DNA of 8,022 nt. Origin: DATGMB01 sp035293845. GTDB taxonomy: Bacteria > Acidobacteriota > Terriglobia > Bryobacterales > Bryobacteraceae. The notes under the pieces are model-generated. The model was not told where the DNA came from. It worked only from the letters and a program-made list of their open reading frames with translations, and searched no databases. The position numbers and the translations under genes were made by a program. Shown here piece by piece: positions 7,033 to 8,022 of this stretch. Numbering within the stretch: position 1 is the stretch's first letter; each line of letters opens with the position of its first letter. The DNA lies in the NCBI GenBank assembly GCA_035293845.1, contig DATGMB010000313.1:1-8022 (forward strand), read 5' to 3'.

Positions 7033-7105
7033 GTACCGAAAGGGGTGCTACAGCCCGTCCATACTCCATCTTTCGATGTACTCGGTACCGAAAGCTATAG
7101 TACAG
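7033..7105. promoter_or_regulatory. Two direct-repeat boxes, gtaccgaaag-N6-tacag, 52 bp apart
   Basis: The composite motif gtaccgaaag-N6-tacag occurs at 7033-7053 and again at 7085-7105. Both half-motifs are exact and share an offset of exactly 52 bp, about five helical turns, so both would lie on the same DNA face. The second copy begins within a 10-bp palindrome (tcggtaccga, 7082-7091) and covers a candidate -10 hexamer of the downstream gene. A related agctNtagtac string occurs at 7026-7036 and 7093-7103. This arrangement looks like paired operator sites controlling the PEP-CTERM gene and perhaps the divergent gene. The binding protein is unknown. Confidence 0.45.
7096..7101 (+). promoter_or_regulatory. 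Candidate -10 element for the PEP-CTERM operon
   Basis: TATAGT matches TATAAT at 5 of 6 positions and lies about 40 bp before the ATG at 7142, implying a 5' leader of roughly 34 nt that includes the ribosome binding site. A good -35 hexamer is not visible at 16-18 bp upstream (tcgatg region), so an activator or an alternative sigma factor may be needed. Overlap with the downstream direct-repeat box would suit repression or activation at this site. Confidence 0.35.
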
Positions 7106-7129
7106 TCAATGAGTAATTCCCGCGCCATT

Positions 7130-7133
7130 GGAG
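7130..7133 (+). promoter_or_regulatory. Ribosome binding site for the PEP-CTERM protein gene
   Basis: GGAG lies 8 nt before the ATG at 7142. It decides the start in favour of 7142 over the in-frame ATGs at 7076 and 7109, which lack a comparable motif. Starting at 7142 also puts Arg2 just before the hydrophobic signal peptide. Confidence 0.6.
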
Positions 7134-7141
7134 CCGTTTGT

Positions 7142-7741
7142 ATGCGAACACCGATTCTGTATTGCCTGACGCTGACCGCAATAGCGGTTCCGGCCTGGGG
7201 AGGCACCGTCAACTTCTCGGGCGTTTTCAGCGCGGACGATAACGTCCAGCTCTTCACCTATACCGTGCAGAACGGCGGCCAGGTGACCGTCTCGACGACT
7301 TCCTACGCCGCCGGCGGCTTTTCCCCGATTCTCAGCTTGTTCGATTCGAGCGGCCAGTTTCTGTTCGACGACGCGGGCTTCAATAACACCCCCGAGAGCG
7401 ATGCCACCCTGCAGTGGGTATCGGCGGCCGGCGCGCAGTACATGATCGCCCTCACCGAGTACGATAATTTCCCGGTCGCCGCCGGCGATAACGGAAACCT
7501 GAGTGAAGGCTTCACCGAGGCCGGCAACGGCAATTTCACCGCCAACCCGCCCTTCAACAATGATTTGTCCGGCGGATTCTATGACGGCCCGGGCGGCGCG
7601 CAGCGCACCGCCAACTGGGCGCTCACCATCTCGGCTCCGGTTGCCGCGGGTCCGCTTAGCGCCGCGGAGGTTCCCGAACCGGCATCGTTTGTCCTGACGC
7701 TGGCGGGCGTGGCGCTGCTGCTCGCGCGGAAACGGTTTTGA
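7142..7741 (+). CDS. PEP-CTERM exosortase-sorted protein, PPC/DVUA0089-like
   Basis: The protein has 199 residues. An N-terminal signal peptide (MRTPILYCLTLTAIAVPAWG, cleavage probably near residue 18-20) directs export. The body (about 20-165) starts GTVNFSGVFSADDNVQLFTYTV and continues with QVTVSTTSYAAGGFSPILSLFD, SGQFLFDDAG and YMIALTEYDN. This resembles the pre-peptidase C-terminal (PPC)-like beta fold seen in DVUA0089-family exported proteins. The C-terminus is a textbook PEP-CTERM sorting signal: V-P178-E-P-A-S, a hydrophobic helix, then an ARKR basic cluster before the last Phe199. In this system the exosortase/archaeosortase-like EpsH enzyme recognises the PEP motif, and such proteins typically go with exopolysaccharide production. 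No exosortase gene is in the window. The next gene starts 35 bp downstream on the same strand, so an operon is likely. The ligand and role of the body are unknown. Confidence 0.92.
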   Translation: MRTPILYCLTLTAIAVPAWGGTVNFSGVFSADDNVQLFTYTVQNGGQVTVSTTSYAAGGFSPILSLFDSSGQFLFDDAGFNNTPESDATLQWVSAAGAQYMIALTEYDNFPVAAGDNGNLSEGFTEAGNGNFTANPPFNNDLSGGFYDGPGGAQRTANWALTISAPVAAGPLSAAEVPEPASFVLTLAGVALLLARKRF

Positions 7742-7764
7742 CTAACCCGGCCCGGAACGAAAAC

Positions 7765-7770
7765 TGGAGG
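7765..7770 (+). promoter_or_regulatory. Strong ribosome binding site for the DNRLRE-type gene
   Basis: TGGAGG, followed by 6 nt and the ATG at 7777, is close to the ideal Shine-Dalgarno sequence and spacing. It favours the ATG at 7777 over the second in-frame ATG at 7789. Confidence 0.75.
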
Positions 7771-7776
7771 AATCGA

Positions 7777-8022
7777 ATGCCCCACACGATGAAACGCCTC
7801 GGCGTCTCCCTCACCCTGGCGCTCGCGGCGCACATCGCCCACGCGCAGGGACCGGTAGTTTCGGGAGACACCTACATTCAAAGCGGAAGCAACGCTTCGA
7901 CGAACTTCGGCGCGCTGGCCAGCGTGCTGGTCGGCCCCGGCGCCGGCACGACGCAGAACCAGGGACTGATCCGGTTCGATCTCTCCGCGCTCAATGGCGT
8001 GCAGGCCTCGGACGTGCAGAAG
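7777..8022 (+). CDS. DNRLRE-type secreted protein, 3' partial
   Basis: The frame is open to the window end, giving the first 82 residues. It opens with a signal peptide: MPHTMKRLG, a hydrophobic core, and cleavage likely after A-H-A23 before Gln24. The mature start (VVSGDTYIQSGSNASTNFG, then SVLVGPGAG, then GLIRFDLSALNG) matches the opening pattern of DNRLRE domains, in which a 'DTYv.sg...tNfG' strand is followed by 'l.vg' and 'lirFDLs.l'. DNRLRE domains are beta-sandwich modules of secreted and surface proteins and are related to carbohydrate-binding modules. In Acidobacteria such proteins often carry further domains downstream, which cannot be seen here. The 35-bp gap to the PEP-CTERM gene and the strong ribosome binding site suggest co-transcription. 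Function beyond a surface or secreted location is unknown. Confidence 0.85.
   Translation, partial: MPHTMKRLGVSLTLALAAHIAHAQGPVVSGDTYIQSGSNASTNFGALASVLVGPGAGTTQNQGLIRFDLSALNGVQASDVQK

Noticed and set aside
7076..7141. An N-terminal extension of the PEP-CTERM protein from the ATG at 7076 or 7109.
   Set aside because: Both lack a ribosome binding site, the first would lie upstream of the candidate -10 hexamer, and the signal peptide begins naturally at the ATG at 7142 with GGAG 8 nt upstream.

Overview
The window is GC-rich and compactly coded. It most likely comes from an acidobacterium of the Solibacter/Bryobacter type (Solibacteres, Bryobacterales). Evidence: a protein ending in the 'Solibacter C-terminal' repeat domain (TIGR03437-like), which is strongly enriched in that group; a PEP-CTERM surface protein; and the start of a DNRLRE-type secreted protein. 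The assignment rests on remembered family features, not on a search.

Layout. Positions 1-1983 (+) hold the 3' part of a large secreted protein: a long beta-rich region, a BACON-like Ig domain, a Ser-Gly linker and the TIGR03437-like domain. Directly after its stop is a G-rich/C-rich palindromic element built on CCCCAAT heptads (1990-2065). It leads into a lipoprotein gene with three fibronectin-III-like domains (about 2070-3065, +). Converging on these is one very long minus-strand gene (3181-6984). It encodes a polytopic membrane protein made of two tandem copies of a GT-C/'PTPS-related' membrane module, each followed by a YfhO-like extracytoplasmic beta domain. A 157-bp AT-richer divergent intergenic region (6985-7141) separates it from a short plus-strand operon: a PEP-CTERM protein (7142-7741) and, 35 bp later, the start of a DNRLRE-type secreted protein (7777 to the window end, partial).

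How the genes fit together. Everything seen is cell-envelope or secreted: a repeat-domain exoprotein, an FN3 lipoprotein, a membrane glycosyltransferase-like giant and an exosortase-sorted protein. This is consistent with surface or exopolysaccharide biogenesis, but shared function is inference. No RNA genes, CRISPR arrays or transposase genes were seen.

The most notable items are the double-module membrane protein with its asymmetric motifs, the A/T-ending codon start of that gene next to a possible near-leaderless promoter, a pair of regulatory-looking direct repeats exactly 52 bp apart in the divergent promoter region, and the G-quadruplex-capable palindrome at the start of the lipoprotein gene.
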